DNA from: Brachypterus glaber
Taxonomy: Eukaryota > Arthropoda > Insecta > Coleoptera > Kateretidae
Direction of reading: 5' to 3'
Assembly: GCA_958510825.1 (NCBI GenBank)
Contig: OY294047.1
Location: 51,567,365 to 51,631,364 of the forward strand
Length of the DNA: 64,000 nt
Part shown: positions 29,712 to 40,650 of the stretch, piece after piece
Layout of the letters: each line of letters starts with the position of its first letter
Position numbering within the stretch: the stretch's first letter is position 1
The notes under the pieces: generated by a model
Told to the model about the DNA's origin: nothing
What the model saw: the letters and a program-made list of their open reading frames with translations, nothing else
The model's database searches: none
Position numbers and translations under genes: made by a program

Positions 29712-31112
29712 TCGCTGACCTTGAACAGACATCAAGTTTAAGTGAATTTTCGACGCAAACCAAGAGTTAATCCTGTTAGTAGGTGGTCTACGCATTATAA
29801 AACCATCAACAGTAAAATATTAGGTGCTCGGTTTCGGAAGATAATAATAAACCTTTATTTTATACTGTTTTAGATTATTCTATATGAACTTTGGTCAGAG
29901 ATTTTAAATCCGTTTACATAAATAGTCTATCAATTCTCAATTCAGAAAAAATGGTTGCAAAGGTATTTAGTAGCTTATTTCCTAAAAAAAAATATAGCGC
30001 AGTGTATTAAATTTCTGTCATAGGGTGAATAATAATTCAATAATAATAAGATTGTACAAATAATTTGTCATTAATCGATACACTAGTATGGATATTTTTT
30101 AAGAAAATAAGTTTCAAAAAGCCTCAGTATTACTTTTTTTCCGAAATAGAAATTAATATACCATATTTCTACGACTGCTTTAGAATGTAAGCAAATACAC
30201 ACACTTTTCAAACACAGAATGAATCCATTCGAACTCTAGATACGGTATGTATATTCCGTATCAAGTGTTAGAATGAGCACATGTAGTGCCATCACTTGTT
30301 TATAAAAGTAAAGAAAACTGTAGCAAAATTAGCACAAATATATTTATTTTACCATAAAATATTGAATAATTTAATGCAATTTAAAGTTTTGCGTTAAAAT
30401 TACATAAAGTTTATTAGTTTTTCTTAATATTTGACCAGTTTTTTATCAATTTAGTTCAAAAAATTAAAACTGCTCCATCTATTGTTAAATATTTAATGTC
30501 ACAACAGTCTGACATAACCTTCAATTTTTGCATTATATTTTATAAATATGTGCTAAAATTAAATAAAAATCTTTTTTAAGTACTGATTTAATAAAATTAT
30601 TAAATAACATTAATTGCTTTAATTAAAAAATATGTGTTTTGTTGCATTTACAATGTCGAGTCACAAAAAACATGGTTTTTAATCTTGTCCGCAGTTTAAA
30701 GCCATACAGTGTTTACAGTGTTTCATATTTGCAGTCGAAGAAAAAGTATAGTCTACAACACGTATGGAATAGTCATTCCGAGCTCTCGGGACCGTCATAC
30801 TCGCCTACCGGCTCGTATGACTAACTTTCCGCTCGCGCGAAATATTGTCTATTCCATACTAGTTATAGAATATACTATTCTGTAAATGGATTTAAATTCT
30901 CTGATCAAAATTATTTAGAATAAGCTAAAACAGTATAAAATGAAGTACTATGAAGTCCCCTATGGTAATTTTTGATGAATAAAGTCCATTATCTTCTGAA
31001 ACCGAGCACCTCAGATTTTACTGTTGATGTTTTTATAATGTGGAGACATCTTACTAACAGGATTAACTCTTGGTTTGCGTTGGAAAGTCTTTTAAACTTA
31101 GTGTCTATTCAA
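29712..31112. repeat. 1.4-kb inverted repeat T enclosing family Y
   Basis: The left arm 29712-29926 and right arm 30881-31112 are diverged inverted repeats sharing CGCAAACCAAGAGTTAATCC, CATCAACAGTAAAAT, GTGCTCGGTTTC and TTTATACTGTTTTAG. Between them lie about 240 bp of unassigned AT-rich DNA (29927-30165) and a family Y element (30166-30879) whose right end directly touches the right arm. It may be the long terminal arms of a foldback transposon. Confidence 0.65.
30166..30879 (+). mobile_element. Foldback family Y, copy 1
   Basis: Starts TTTCTACGACTGCTTTAGAA and ends TTATAGAATATACTATT. A subterminal hairpin is formed by ACACGTATGGAATAGTCATT and its inverse around TTGTCTATTCCATACTAG, with a CTCGCCTACCGGCTCG apex. 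Other copies: 35477-36136, 40007-40650 (minus), 49028-49387 (partial), 52970-53630. A short conserved segment around ATGTCGAGTCACAAAAAACA (30651) could be a first-codon remnant (MSSHKKH), but no long frame exists. Confidence 0.75.
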
Positions 31113-31959
31113 GATTAGCAGGTATGCAAGTAGGGACTGAAATTAATTGATGATGATGACTAAATTGGTAATAATTGGTAATAATTGGTACTTGATAACT
31201 GATAAATAATTTTGTCCATGCACATTTTTTATCACATAATTTACCTATTTTTCATTCGCAGACTTTTTGCATTCTTATACCCTCTTCAGCCTTAATTCCC
31301 CACAAACCTAGGGATTTTCTAATTTCTATTATATCTTTTATTCCTTCAAAATTTATGAATCACATACGCATAAATGCATCGACAAAAGAATGGGAAGGCC
31401 TAGGAAAAGACACATATGTTTGATCGAGAGGGCCTGGAAACGCGGTTTTAACAATAGACTGCATGCGGTGAGGCATTATAAATGTTTTGGATAGGAGTTT
31501 TGATAGATGTATCTACCTTGCACTTCTGCAGTGCAGTTTGAGTCATTGCTAATGCGATTTTTTTATTACCATAGATTAATAGAATGCCCCTTTTTCGTAG
31601 GCAAAAGTAAGCCTCCTAACTGTAGAACAAAATATCGGGAATACAACAACAAAATTGAGCAAATTTATTAAACCCTTTCGTGAAACTGTCTTCTAGAAAT
31701 TGACCATAACTACCCTGATCGAAAATCTAAATAAAGGTGAATTTTTGCAAAAAAAAACATAATACGCAAAGAATACTATATATTTCTTTATTATTTATTT
31801 ATTTATATTCATTCTGGGACTTTCAAAGGTGTTTTATACCATAATAGACTAGTTATATTACAAAAATTTAGACTTATCATTGCTCTGCAGTGTGGGGTCC
31901 TTTAAAAAACTCCTTAAAGCAAGTCGTTATATATCGTAGGGCTCGTGCTATGCTTATAC
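31113..31959. other. No gene seen
   Basis: A GC-richer patch at 31385-31475 (GGGAAGGCCTAGGAAAAGAC) has no sustained frame. An imperfect GGTAATAATT triplication is at 31165-31190. Confidence 0.4.
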
Positions 31960-32157
31960 AGAAAAAAAGAAGATTTTTTGAACCAAGGACACGTGTATTT
32001 TGATCATTTCAAATGTCGGATCTTAATTCAAAAACCCGTCCACTTCATTCAAGGATATTGACTTTAGTTTAAAGAAATACTAGCCTTGAAACAAGAGAAT
32101 ATGACTTTGAACATATCAAAAGACACGTAACCTTGGTTCAAGGAATATTTTTTTTCA
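31960..32157. mobile_element. Palindromic family P, diverged copy 2
   Basis: Keeps GAACCAAGGACACGTGT, CATTCAAGGATATTGACTTT, AGCCTTGAAACAAGAGAATA and CCTTGGTTCAAGGAAT in the order of 18355-18610. About 60 bp of one arm are lost, so the palindrome is incomplete. Confidence 0.7.
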
Positions 32158-32665
32158 ATGTCGCTGATCCTCGTATAATAAATTAATTTCCTCATTTTTG
32201 TCAAAAACTTGATAGATGGACAAATCAGAAATATTTATTGTTTGACATAGGCATTGACGCGTTGGTGTTAATTCACTGCAATTTTCTCGATGATTGAGTG
32301 AAAATTTCTTCTGCGACCCCTCTTAATGGACGATAATGCCCTTATTATTTTATTGTTGTTTAATAAGAAATGGTCGGGATTCGTTTCGCATATGTGTGAA
32401 TCCGTACGTAAGAAAAGAAACCCCTCTAACAAGAAAGAAACATCTTCTTAAGAAGAGGAAAATGTACACAAATTTTAAATAAACTAAGTACATAAAAATA
32501 CCTAGAAGATATACAAATTTCTTAACTAAATTAAGGGCTGAGGGAGGGCCATGGCCCCATGCCCTGGCATAGGGAGTTATAGCTGTGCACAGGTTGTACA
32601 AAGTTTCCAGGACCGATCCTGCAAACTTGATAAAAATAGGAAAAAATTAATTACGTAATTAATTA
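32158..32665. other. No gene seen
   Basis: The minus frame 32350-32601 is uninformative. A GC-richer patch lies at 32535-32600. Confidence 0.4.
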
Positions 32666-32921
32666 CATTTTTTGTTTAACCTCGTACTATTCTACTTAAT
32701 TAAGCATCCCCAGAGTCCAGGACTTGTGTGGGCTAGTAGTAGAGGGAACCACCGGCTTTAATTGACTTTCGAACCAATTTATAGAAAGTGTCCGCTTTAC
32801 TTACGCCTTCGCCAAATTTCAATTATTTATTAACTGAAAAAGGCAATTCGGCGCCGGTGAGAATCGAACTTGTGTAGTAAACTCGTCAAGTACGACGCGG
32901 TAGTCCACTTCACCAATCCTC
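32666..32921 (-). mobile_element. tRNA-derived SINE, copy 2
   Basis: Minus-strand copy with the A box TGGTGAAGTGG and B box GTTCGATTC. About 10 bp are missing between the two boxes compared with 6555-6835, so the promoter spacing is altered. The tail runs into TGTAATTAATTACGTAATTA. Confidence 0.85.
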
Positions 32922-33232
32922 TTTTTTCTTAAAGAACCTGATAAGCCTTTAGTGAAAAAAATAATAAAGGTATCGGTTCCACTTAACGCAACTCGGGACT
33001 TTGTATAAAAATATTTCTCACAGTAGTGCCCGATCAGCTTTTAGCAAAAAAAGCTGTGTATGAGAAAATTAAAGCGCTATGCCCAAAAGCTCTACTTTTA
33101 ATCAAATTTAAAAGTAATTTTTTAGGAGAGCCCGTCAACCTTTCTGTGCCTAAGCCCGCGCTGGCCGTGCCCACCAGTCCATAGTCTCAATAGCCACTCA
33201 TTCGTCTGAAGACTGTTTTCTTAGAATTCAAC
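32922..33232. other. No gene seen
   Basis: A GC-richer patch at 33130-33190 (AAGCCCGCGCTGGCCGTGCC) is unexplained. Confidence 0.4.
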
Positions 33233-33587
33233 CTATAGTTCGTTCGTCCAAACTTGACACATAAAAAATTCTGACGTCACACCAGAAACACTGTGTGTTC
33301 GACTTTAAGAGTTGTTCCAGTAACATTTTTAATAGTCTAGGCTAGTCCACCTTCGGATAGTTGTTGATCTGGAACTCTAAATTGCAGATTTAATCTTCTA
33401 GATCATACTGTTAGCTAAAAAATGATTATTCACAGGTTAAAAACCATGTTTTTTTAGTGCAATATACCGAAATTAAACTGTTAAATTGTTTATGATTTGC
33501 AACGCCGCTAATTTCCATAAAAACAACTGACGGCGGCATATCAGATTTGAATTTTTTATGTGCCAAGTTTTAATGAACGAACTATAG
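33233..33587. mobile_element. TIR element with CTATAGTTCGTTC ends
   Basis: The inverted ends CTATAGTTCGTTCGTCCAAA and GAACGAACTATAG continue inward with ACATAAAAAATTC / GAATTTTTTATGTGCC, about 38 bp in total. The length is 355 bp. There is no frame inside. It may be Tc1/mariner-like if TA is the target. Confidence 0.75.
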
Positions 33588-34826
33588 TTCTTTATTCTAA
33601 ATTTTTGGAAATGCAGGTTTGAGTTTGTCAATAAATACGCCGTTTAAAGAAAATCACTACTTTTTTTAAATATGCCACCCTTAAAAAGCTTATAAAAAAA
33701 AGGATATAATAGAGCAAAGTGGTCCTTTTTCTGAGGTACGAACACAGAATGATGCCACAGAATACGAGAAACAAATTTCATTATGAGTCCGTTAATATGT
33801 GGTCGGTCTTTATTGCTTATTTGACAAAAGCTGCTTCACACATTAATACCACAATAGAAAATATTTAATGTAAGAGGAGTATTTGGTAAGAAAATACAGG
33901 GCGATTAGTATGAGTTATAACCATTCCTAGAGGATAAGCGAGCTGTTCTTTCATTCATGAGGTAAGCATAAATTCAGCACTGTTTAGAAGCGAACGCAAG
34001 ACGCATACTCTACAACAACGCAACGCCAGTGTATCTATAATAAAGGCTAAAAAAATTACAAGAGATGACTCATAGCTCGCAACTCCCCGGGCTCTGCCTC
34101 GTATCTATTAATTCTAGTTAACTGACTATTTTGGAACGCACTTTTTGCATTTGGCGACGCTTTTTTGACATCTTATACGCATGTTATAAAATTTTTTGAA
34201 GTTTAAATGGTTCAATAATTAATAATATTATTATAATAATCAATTATATTCTGATAAAATATTAAATTAATAATGTTAATTATTAATTTTAAGCATCAAA
34301 ATGTCGTATCCATAAACATTAGGTTTTTATTTGTATTTATTTATTTTATACACAATAAAATGATTTAAGGTAAGTTAATCTCTTTTAGCTTGATAAAGTC
34401 TTAATTAAAGACGAAACGGCGCTAGTGCATAAAACTTTTTATTTAAAGTCCTAGTCCCGATATTTGTTTATTAATTAAAAATGTATTAAGTTTATATTAA
34501 AAAAGTATATTTTCAACGTATTATAATGCGAGAAAGAGTTATTTCTCATTCCTGTAAAGTTGTCTTTTTTGAAATACGACGTTCTGAAATTTACAAGACG
34601 ATATTTAACCTGCTTTAATTTATTGTAAAGTTTAGCTATCGACACACATAATAGGATAAAAATTTGTATACATAAAAAATGTTTCTTTAATGTTTGGCTA
34701 TAAATTTTTCTATTCAGCAGATAATGGAAGGATTTATCCATAAAAGGAAGACCAGTTTAATATCTATTTGACATACAAAGACGAATTTAACCTATCAAAA
34801 CTATAAACATATTATTATAATAACTA
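33588..34826. other. No gene seen; GAAACGGC motif at 34390
   Basis: AT-rich. At 34389-34423 GATAAAGTC..GACGAAACGGC forms a small stem followed by GAAAC. It looks like the stem-then-GAAAC motifs at 11050, 44955 and 58780, but no hammerhead core can be assembled. Confidence 0.4.
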
Positions 34827-35250
34827 CACGGAAAGAAATTAGTGGGCTCTGCGCTATACATTATAAGATATTTGGTAACAGTGGCAAATTATAGTGATTT
34901 AAGCTATAGATTATAAGGGACACAATAACTAATAATGTTAAAAATAAATTGGAAACGATTATATATATTACAGACACGATTATATTTATTACAGGCACTA
35001 TTATAAATTTACAGAAATTTTATTATATTATAAAAATTATTAGCACGCACAATAATTAAATCTATTTAAGCTATAAATGCCATACTATTTGTTATATTTT
35101 ATTATTCACTAAACAATTAAAGTATTTCATATAAATTTTTACACTGACTGCCATAATTGTAAGAGAAAGCCTTGTATTTATATAATAAGCGATTATAATT
35201 TGCTTGGTATGTGTGTTATAGCGCTCCTAGCTATAATTTTTTTTTCCGTG
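34827..35250 (+). mobile_element. MITE R, copy 2 (424 bp)
   Basis: Opposite orientation to 22048-22471 and the same length, with TA on each side. Left end CACGGAAAGAAATTAGTGGG, right end TATAATTTTTTTTTCCGTG. Confidence 0.8.
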
Positions 35251-35476
35251 TAAATGATATTATAATATAATAGTATAGTAGTTATAAATTATTACTTATA
35301 ATAATAGCTATGGCTTTATAGAATCGTTAAACTTTTACGATATATTTTGTTTCGGCCATTATTAAAGTATTAAAGTAATATTTTATTTAATTAGATTTAT
35401 AAGAGGTCGTAACAATTCAAATAGGATAATTGAAGTCTTTATATAAAATTATACTAGATTTGAAGGTACTAAAATC

Positions 35477-35643
35477 TTTTTCTATGACTGCTTTAGAATG
35501 TAAGCAAATACCCGCACTTTTCAAAGACAGAATGAATCCATTCTAGCTCTAGAATCGGTATGAATATACCATATCAAGTGTTAGAATGAGCACATGTAGT
35601 GCCATCTCTTGTTTATAAAGGTAAAGAAAACTGTAGCAAAATG

Positions 35644-35704
<61 letters not shown>

Positions 35705-36136
35705 CCATGAAATATTGAATAATTTAATGCAATTTAAAGTTTTGGGTTAATATTACATAAAGTTTATTAGTTTTTCTTAATATTTGACAAGTTTTTTTAT
35801 CAATTTAGTTCAAAAAATTAAAACTGCTCTATCTATTGTTAAATATTTAAACCTGATATATGTCACAACAATCTGACATAACGTTCAATTTTTGCATTAT
35901 AATTTGTAAATATGTGCTAAAATTAAATAAAAATCTCAAAAAAACATTGTTTTTAACCTTGTCCGCAGTTTAAAGCCATGCAGTGTTCCATATTTGCAGT
36001 CGAAGAAAAAGTATAGTCTACAACACGTATGGAATAGTCATTCCGCGCTCGCGGCACCGTCATACTCGCCTGCCGGCTCGTATGACAAACTCGCGCGGAA
36101 TATTGTCTATTCCATACTAATTATAGAACATACTAT
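35477..36136 (+). mobile_element. Foldback family Y, copy 2
   Basis: Matches 30166-30879, but has a (TA)n microsatellite at 35649-35702 where copy 1 has only ATATATTTA. It has lost about 100 bp before the ACATTGTTTTTAACCTTG block. The hairpin apex reads CTCGCCTGCCGGCTCG. Confidence 0.75.
35649..35702. repeat. (TA)n microsatellite, ~54 bp
   Basis: A pure AT-dinucleotide run inside Y copy 2. It is at the same internal position as the run at 40470-40527 in Y copy 3. Confidence 0.95.
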
Positions 36137-36258
36137 TATTTGGCTTAATAACAGTACATTTCTAACCTAATCAGAAAATGAAACATTTCCAACTCGAGAG
36201 ATGCTGTTTCGCCGAGGAGCACTCGAGGAAAAAAATCATTTGAGAACACTTAAGACAG

Positions 36259-36260
<2 letters not shown>

Positions 36261-36290
<30 letters not shown>

Positions 36291-38815
36291 TATTTATTTC
36301 CACAGACTTTTACAAGTATCGGATATTGTCAAAATTCAATAATTAATATTAAAAAAAAAAAAAACATATATAAATATAATATAAAATGCATAAGTAACTA
36401 CCTGATATGTTACAAGAGACTGTGACATACATATAAGACTTAATAAAAAAAGATATTATGAACACTGGTAATTTTGAAAATTAAATTGAAAGAATTCGTT
36501 AGTGTTATAAAAAGGATTACTAAGAAAAAATAATTTTAGCTTACTTTTTAATTGAGACATAGTTCCTTCCTTGAGACAAACAGGTAATTTATTTAAAAGC
36601 TTTATCCCCATGAAGATCGGTCCTTTTTCATAAAAAACTAGTCTATGTTGAGGAATTGAGATATCAGTTGCATGTCTAGTTACAGGACCCTCGGAGATTT
36701 CAGAGTTTGATATAAAAAGATCCTTATTACTCAATGCATATAATGCTAAATTAAAAAGGTACAAGGCTGTTACGGTCATTATTTCGTGCTTTACAAATAA
36801 AGGTTTACAGTGGTCTCTATACTCTGCGCCCGATATCAACCTTACCGACCTCTTCTGAATGATAAGCAACCTTTCTGCATGACTGGACCCTCCCCACAAT
36901 ACAATCCCGTATTGTAAATGTGCTTTTACATTAGCATTATAAAATATTTTTAACGTGGCTAAATCCACATTTTTTTTTAAATTTATCAAAGCATAGTTAC
37001 AGCTTTTCATTTTATTTACAACCAGATTAATATGTGTCGACCATGAGAGAGTAGAGTCCAAGGTCACTCCTAATAACTTAAAGGAGTTTAGCACTGGGAT
37101 GGTTTTATTAGAGCACTTTGCTAAAATACTCTGATTTCTAGTTTTAGTAGAAAACTGCACAATAGCTGATTTGCTAGGGTTTAATATAAGAAAATTTAGG
37201 CGGCACCATTCTTCCATTGCATTAATTAGCGATTGAATTAAGTTATGATCATGTCTACATACTATTGAAGTATCATCAGCATATTGCAGAAGAAAGAAAA
37301 ATCTTGGATCAGCATTATTACATAGATACTCTAACAAATCATTGCTAAAAATTAAAAATAGTAATGGAGAAAGTATTCCCCCTTGAGGTGTGCCCCTTTT
37401 AACCCTTAGGTACTCTGATTTATATTTTAAATGTTCATCTACTAATTCTACATATTGTTCTCTGTTTTCTAGGTATGATTTTATCCATTCTAGCGGAGGC
37501 CCTATTATACCATATGACTCTAGTTTAGCGATTAGAATTTTATAATCTATAACATCAAAAGCAGCTGTAAGATCAAAAAATATGGCTGTTGTTAAACTTT
37601 TTTTATCAATGCAGTCTATAATATAAGAGATTACCTTAAATAGGGCTTTTGTTGTACTATATCCAGTTCTGAAACCATAATGAGATTTTGATAATAGTAA
37701 ATATTTTTTAAAATACTCTGTGATTCTATTTAGCATTATTTTATCTATTATTTTAGCAAAAAATGAGAGATTTGAAATTTGACGATAGTTTCCCAATGAT
37801 TCTTTGTCTCCCTTTTTGTGGAGGGGGATTACCCTAGCTTTTTTAAGAACCGATGGATATGTACCATTCGCGAAGGATGCATTAATTATGTTTACCAAGG
37901 GATGTGCAATGTACTGAGCCACAGACTTTACAATTACCCCTGGTATTTCATCGGGACCCACAGACCACTTATTTGGGAAGGATTTAATGGTATTTATTAC
38001 CTCTTGTTCATCAGTGGGTCGTAAAAACATATTATTTGCATTTATATTTTTTCTTTCGAAAGAAATATTATGTGGTGGCGCATTCGCCATAAGTGATTCT
38101 GCGTGGTTTACAAAATGTTTGTTAAAGGTGGTGGCGACTTTTTCAGGATCACTTACTTTTTGGTTATTTATAGTTAAAATTGGAATTTTACTTTTAGGTC
38201 TATTTTTTATAGTATTATTTATTACATTCCATGTGTTTTTGATAATGTTATCATTTTTTAAAATATGCTTTTTATTATAAAGTTTTTTTGCTTTTTTTAT
38301 TTCAACATTATATTGTTTTTGTAATGTTTTATATTCCGTTTTAGCATTATTGTTACCTGTAACATTTGCAGCCCAATGCAGATCTTTTAATTGTTGAGAT
38401 TTTTGTATTAATTCAGGTGTTAGCCAGTTATTTTTATTAAGAGTAACTTTTTTATTTTTTATTGGGAAACTTTCGTCAAAAGTATTTTTAAAAATATTAA
38501 AAAATTCAGAGTATTTTTCGTCCACTGTTTCTAGATTGGCTACAGTACCCCAATTAGCCTCCTGCATCATTTGAGTAAAATTTGATTTATTTAAGTCTGA
38601 ATAATCTCTACTTGTTTTTGAAATTTGTGCACATTTATTAAGTTTATTATTTCTTACCTTGATCTTCACTCCCATATGGTCGGAAAATTCAACTAAACAG
38701 GTGTTTGTGGCAATAACCTCCTTATAATTAGTAAAAATATTGTCTAAAAGTGTCTTTTTATGTGTAGGGGAGTGTAGCATACTTGGTGCATATAATATTT
38801 TTTCTACTACCTAAA
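36261..38815 (-). mobile_element. Non-LTR retrotransposon, 5' truncated, intact RT
   Basis: A minus-strand element of about 2.55 kb. It contains the end of the endonuclease, a complete reverse transcriptase and C-terminal region (36456-38780), a 3' UTR of about 160 bp with AATAAA just before the end, and a (TATCT)n tail (plus-strand AGATA x6 at 36261-36290). The ORF has no stop or frameshift, so the insertion is young or has been kept. The 5' end is lost inside the endonuclease; ORF1 is absent. Confidence 0.9.
36456..38780 (-). CDS. Endonuclease remnant + reverse transcriptase (LINE ORF2)
   Basis: 774 codons from the first Met; the frame stays open for ten more codons upstream to 38810, so this Met is internal. 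Residues 5-40 are the end of an apurinic-type endonuclease (PTHKKTLLDNIFTN, then SDH with catalytic His35). The reverse transcriptase covers about 310-580: motif A FFDLTAAFD (401-409, catalytic D403), motif B RGTPQGGILSP (462-472), and motif C YADD (500-503). All three catalytic Asp residues are present. The C-terminal part has WGGSSHAERLLIIQKR (629-644) and HCKPLF (657-662), as in Jockey/CR1-group elements without RNase H. Without most of the endonuclease this copy could not insert by itself. The exact clade is not decided here. Confidence 0.92.
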   Translation of the reverse strand: MLHSPTHKKTLLDNIFTNYKEVIATNTCLVEFSDHMGVKIKVRNNKLNKCAQISKTSRDYSDLNKSNFTQMMQEANWGTVANLETVDEKYSEFFNIFKNTFDESFPIKNKKVTLNKNNWLTPELIQKSQQLKDLHWAANVTGNNNAKTEYKTLQKQYNVEIKKAKKLYNKKHILKNDNIIKNTWNVINNTIKNRPKSKIPILTINNQKVSDPEKVATTFNKHFVNHAESLMANAPPHNISFERKNINANNMFLRPTDEQEVINTIKSFPNKWSVGPDEIPGVIVKSVAQYIAHPLVNIINASFANGTYPSVLKKARVIPLHKKGDKESLGNYRQISNLSFFAKIIDKIMLNRITEYFKKYLLLSKSHYGFRTGYSTTKALFKVISYIIDCIDKKSLTTAIFFDLTAAFDVIDYKILIAKLESYGIIGPPLEWIKSYLENREQYVELVDEHLKYKSEYLRVKRGTPQGGILSPLLFLIFSNDLLEYLCNNADPRFFFLLQYADDTSIVCRHDHNLIQSLINAMEEWCRLNFLILNPSKSAIVQFSTKTRNQSILAKCSNKTIPVLNSFKLLGVTLDSTLSWSTHINLVVNKMKSCNYALINLKKNVDLATLKIFYNANVKAHLQYGIVLWGGSSHAERLLIIQKRSVRLISGAEYRDHCKPLFVKHEIMTVTALYLFNLALYALSNKDLFISNSEISEGPVTRHATDISIPQHRLVFYEKGPIFMGIKLLNKLPVCLKEGTMSQLKSKLKLFFLSNPFYNTNEFFQFNFQNYQCS

Positions 38816-39096
38816 ACTGGTAACTCCAAATACCAGATAAAAATATAGTTTAAACATTATTTTGACATAGTCTGTTTGTCAAATAAGTTAGAAAAAAGTC
38901 ATTAATAAATGAGTTTACTGTTTTTTTTTGGCTGTTAAGGTAAATAAGCCTTGGCAACGGTATATAATATGTAAGCTAACACATAGGTAGTACAAAACAA
39001 TTATTATTGTTATCAATATTAAAAAAAGACGAAGGGTCTGTCCTCTTGTTTTAAAATTAAATATATACTATATATACTTTAAATAGTAATTATATA

Positions 39097-39202
39097 CCAA
39101 GGTAGAGAAGACATTTTTATAGCCGAGCGTATTAAATCCCGAGCTGTGTAGCAGCAAGGGATTTAAGAGTGCGAGGCTATAATAGTCTTCTCTACTGTGG
39201 TT
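39097..39202. repeat. 106-bp hairpin with GAG/CTC apex
   Basis: The arms GGTAGAGAAGAC..TATAGCC and GGCTATAATAGTCTTCTCTAC pair strongly. Inner arms ATTAAATCCC / GGGATTTAA enclose GAGCTGTGTAGCAGCAA. It looks like the subterminal hairpins of X, Y and Z. Confidence 0.7.
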
Positions 39203-39589
39203 TATATATTAGTTTTTCCAATAAAATAAATTATTAACAAAAAATATATTTCTTGAAGTTTTCATTGCCTTGATCAATGACATTTTCTCAAATAAATACT
39301 TTGAACTGACGTTTAATTTTTTTTTCATAATATTTAGCTAGTTATTGATTGTATTAATTGGTTATAATTATAATTAATTATTTTTAATAAATAAAAAGTT
39401 AAAAAAGCTATTTTCTTGGGTTTAATAAGTAAAAATTGCACAAAGAACCGAAACATCTAAAGTGACAGAAATCAATTGTTTATAAAATTTACTCCTACTA
39501 GGAGAGAAAAAATTATTATTGCTATAGGTGAAGAAAATTGATTTCACAGTCTGGAAACATGATAAATAATGGTATGTTCTAAAACTAGT
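39203..39589. other. AT-rich stretch, nothing recognised
   Basis: No gene or repeat match. Confidence 0.4.
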
Positions 39590-40006
39590 AGTGGAAAAAC
39601 AATGTTTAATAACAGTCAGTAAATAAGTTCAGTGATTTTATTGGTTCTCAAGGTAAAGAAGACTTGACAGCGTTAGATAATATGCAATCTAACAATTAGG
39701 TAGTAAAAATTATTATATTTATAAAAGAAAAGACGTTAGACCTGTCTTTTTGTTTTAAATTTAAAATTACACTATATAAACTTTGAAATAAATTTATTTT
39801 AAAGGCAAGTTTATTTCAACCAAAATTCAAAACAAACAACTTTAGTAAACGTGTAAAACTGGAAGTTATTTTCACACTTCCATGACACAAAACATTTCCA
39901 TAAAACCTCTGGAACGTGAAAATACAGTGATTTTCTTCGAAATAACGTTTAAATTTGGAAATTTAGATGTTTGGATATCTTTGTGTATAATAAAATATAG
40001 GGTATG

Positions 40007-40467
40007 AATAGTATATTCTATAACTAGTAGGGAATAGACAGTAATGACCATTCCATACGTGTTGTAGACTATACTTTTTCTTCGACTGCAAATATGAAAC
40101 ACTGCATGGATTTAAACTGCGGACAAGGTTAAAAACAATGTTTTTTGTGGCTCGACATTGAAAATGCAACAAAACAATATTTTTAAATAAAGCAATTAAT
40201 GTTATTTAATAATTTTATCAAATCAGTAGTAAAAAAATATTTTTATTTAATTTTAACACATATTTACAAATTATAATGCAAAAATTGAAGGTTATGTTAG
40301 ATTGTTGTGAAAGATATCAGGTTTAGATATTTAACAATAGATGGAGCAGTTTTAATTTTTTGAACTAAATTGATAAATAACTGGTCAAATATTAAGAAAA
40401 ACTAATAAACTTTATGTAATTTTAACGCAAAACTTTAAATTGCATTAAATTATTCAATGTTTCATGG

Positions 40468-40530
<63 letters not shown>

Positions 40531-40650
40531 CTAATTTTGCTCATTCTAACGCTTGATACGGAATATTCATACCGTAGAGCTAAAATGGATTCATTCTGTG
40601 TTTGAAAAGTGTGTTTATTTGCTTACATTCTAAAGCAGTGGTAGAAAAAA
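40007..40650 (-). mobile_element. Foldback family Y, copy 3
   Basis: An inverted Y copy. A (TA)n run at 40470-40527 is expanded at the same internal site as in copy 2. The hairpin apex region is deleted, leaving TAGGGAATAGACAGTAATGA directly joined to CATTCCATACGTG. The frame 39963-40172 derives from it. Confidence 0.75.
40470..40527. repeat. (TA)n microsatellite, ~58 bp
   Basis: A pure dinucleotide run within Y copy 3. Confidence 0.95.

Larger units (their letters stand above)
38870..39790 (+). repeat. Pair of diverged direct repeats
   Basis: 38870-39090 and 39590-39790 share, in the same order, AAGCCTTGGCAACG/AAGACTTGACAGCG, ATAATATG, AACA..TAGGTAGTA, AAAAGACG, CTGTC and TTGTTTTAAA. They are about 700 bp apart. 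This may be an old tandem duplication or two copies of one repeat. The hairpin at 39097-39202 lies between them. Confidence 0.5.

Noticed and set aside
37818..38280. Two plus-strand frames of 68 and 97 codons
   Set aside because: Antisense shadows of the reverse transcriptase ORF at 36456-38780.
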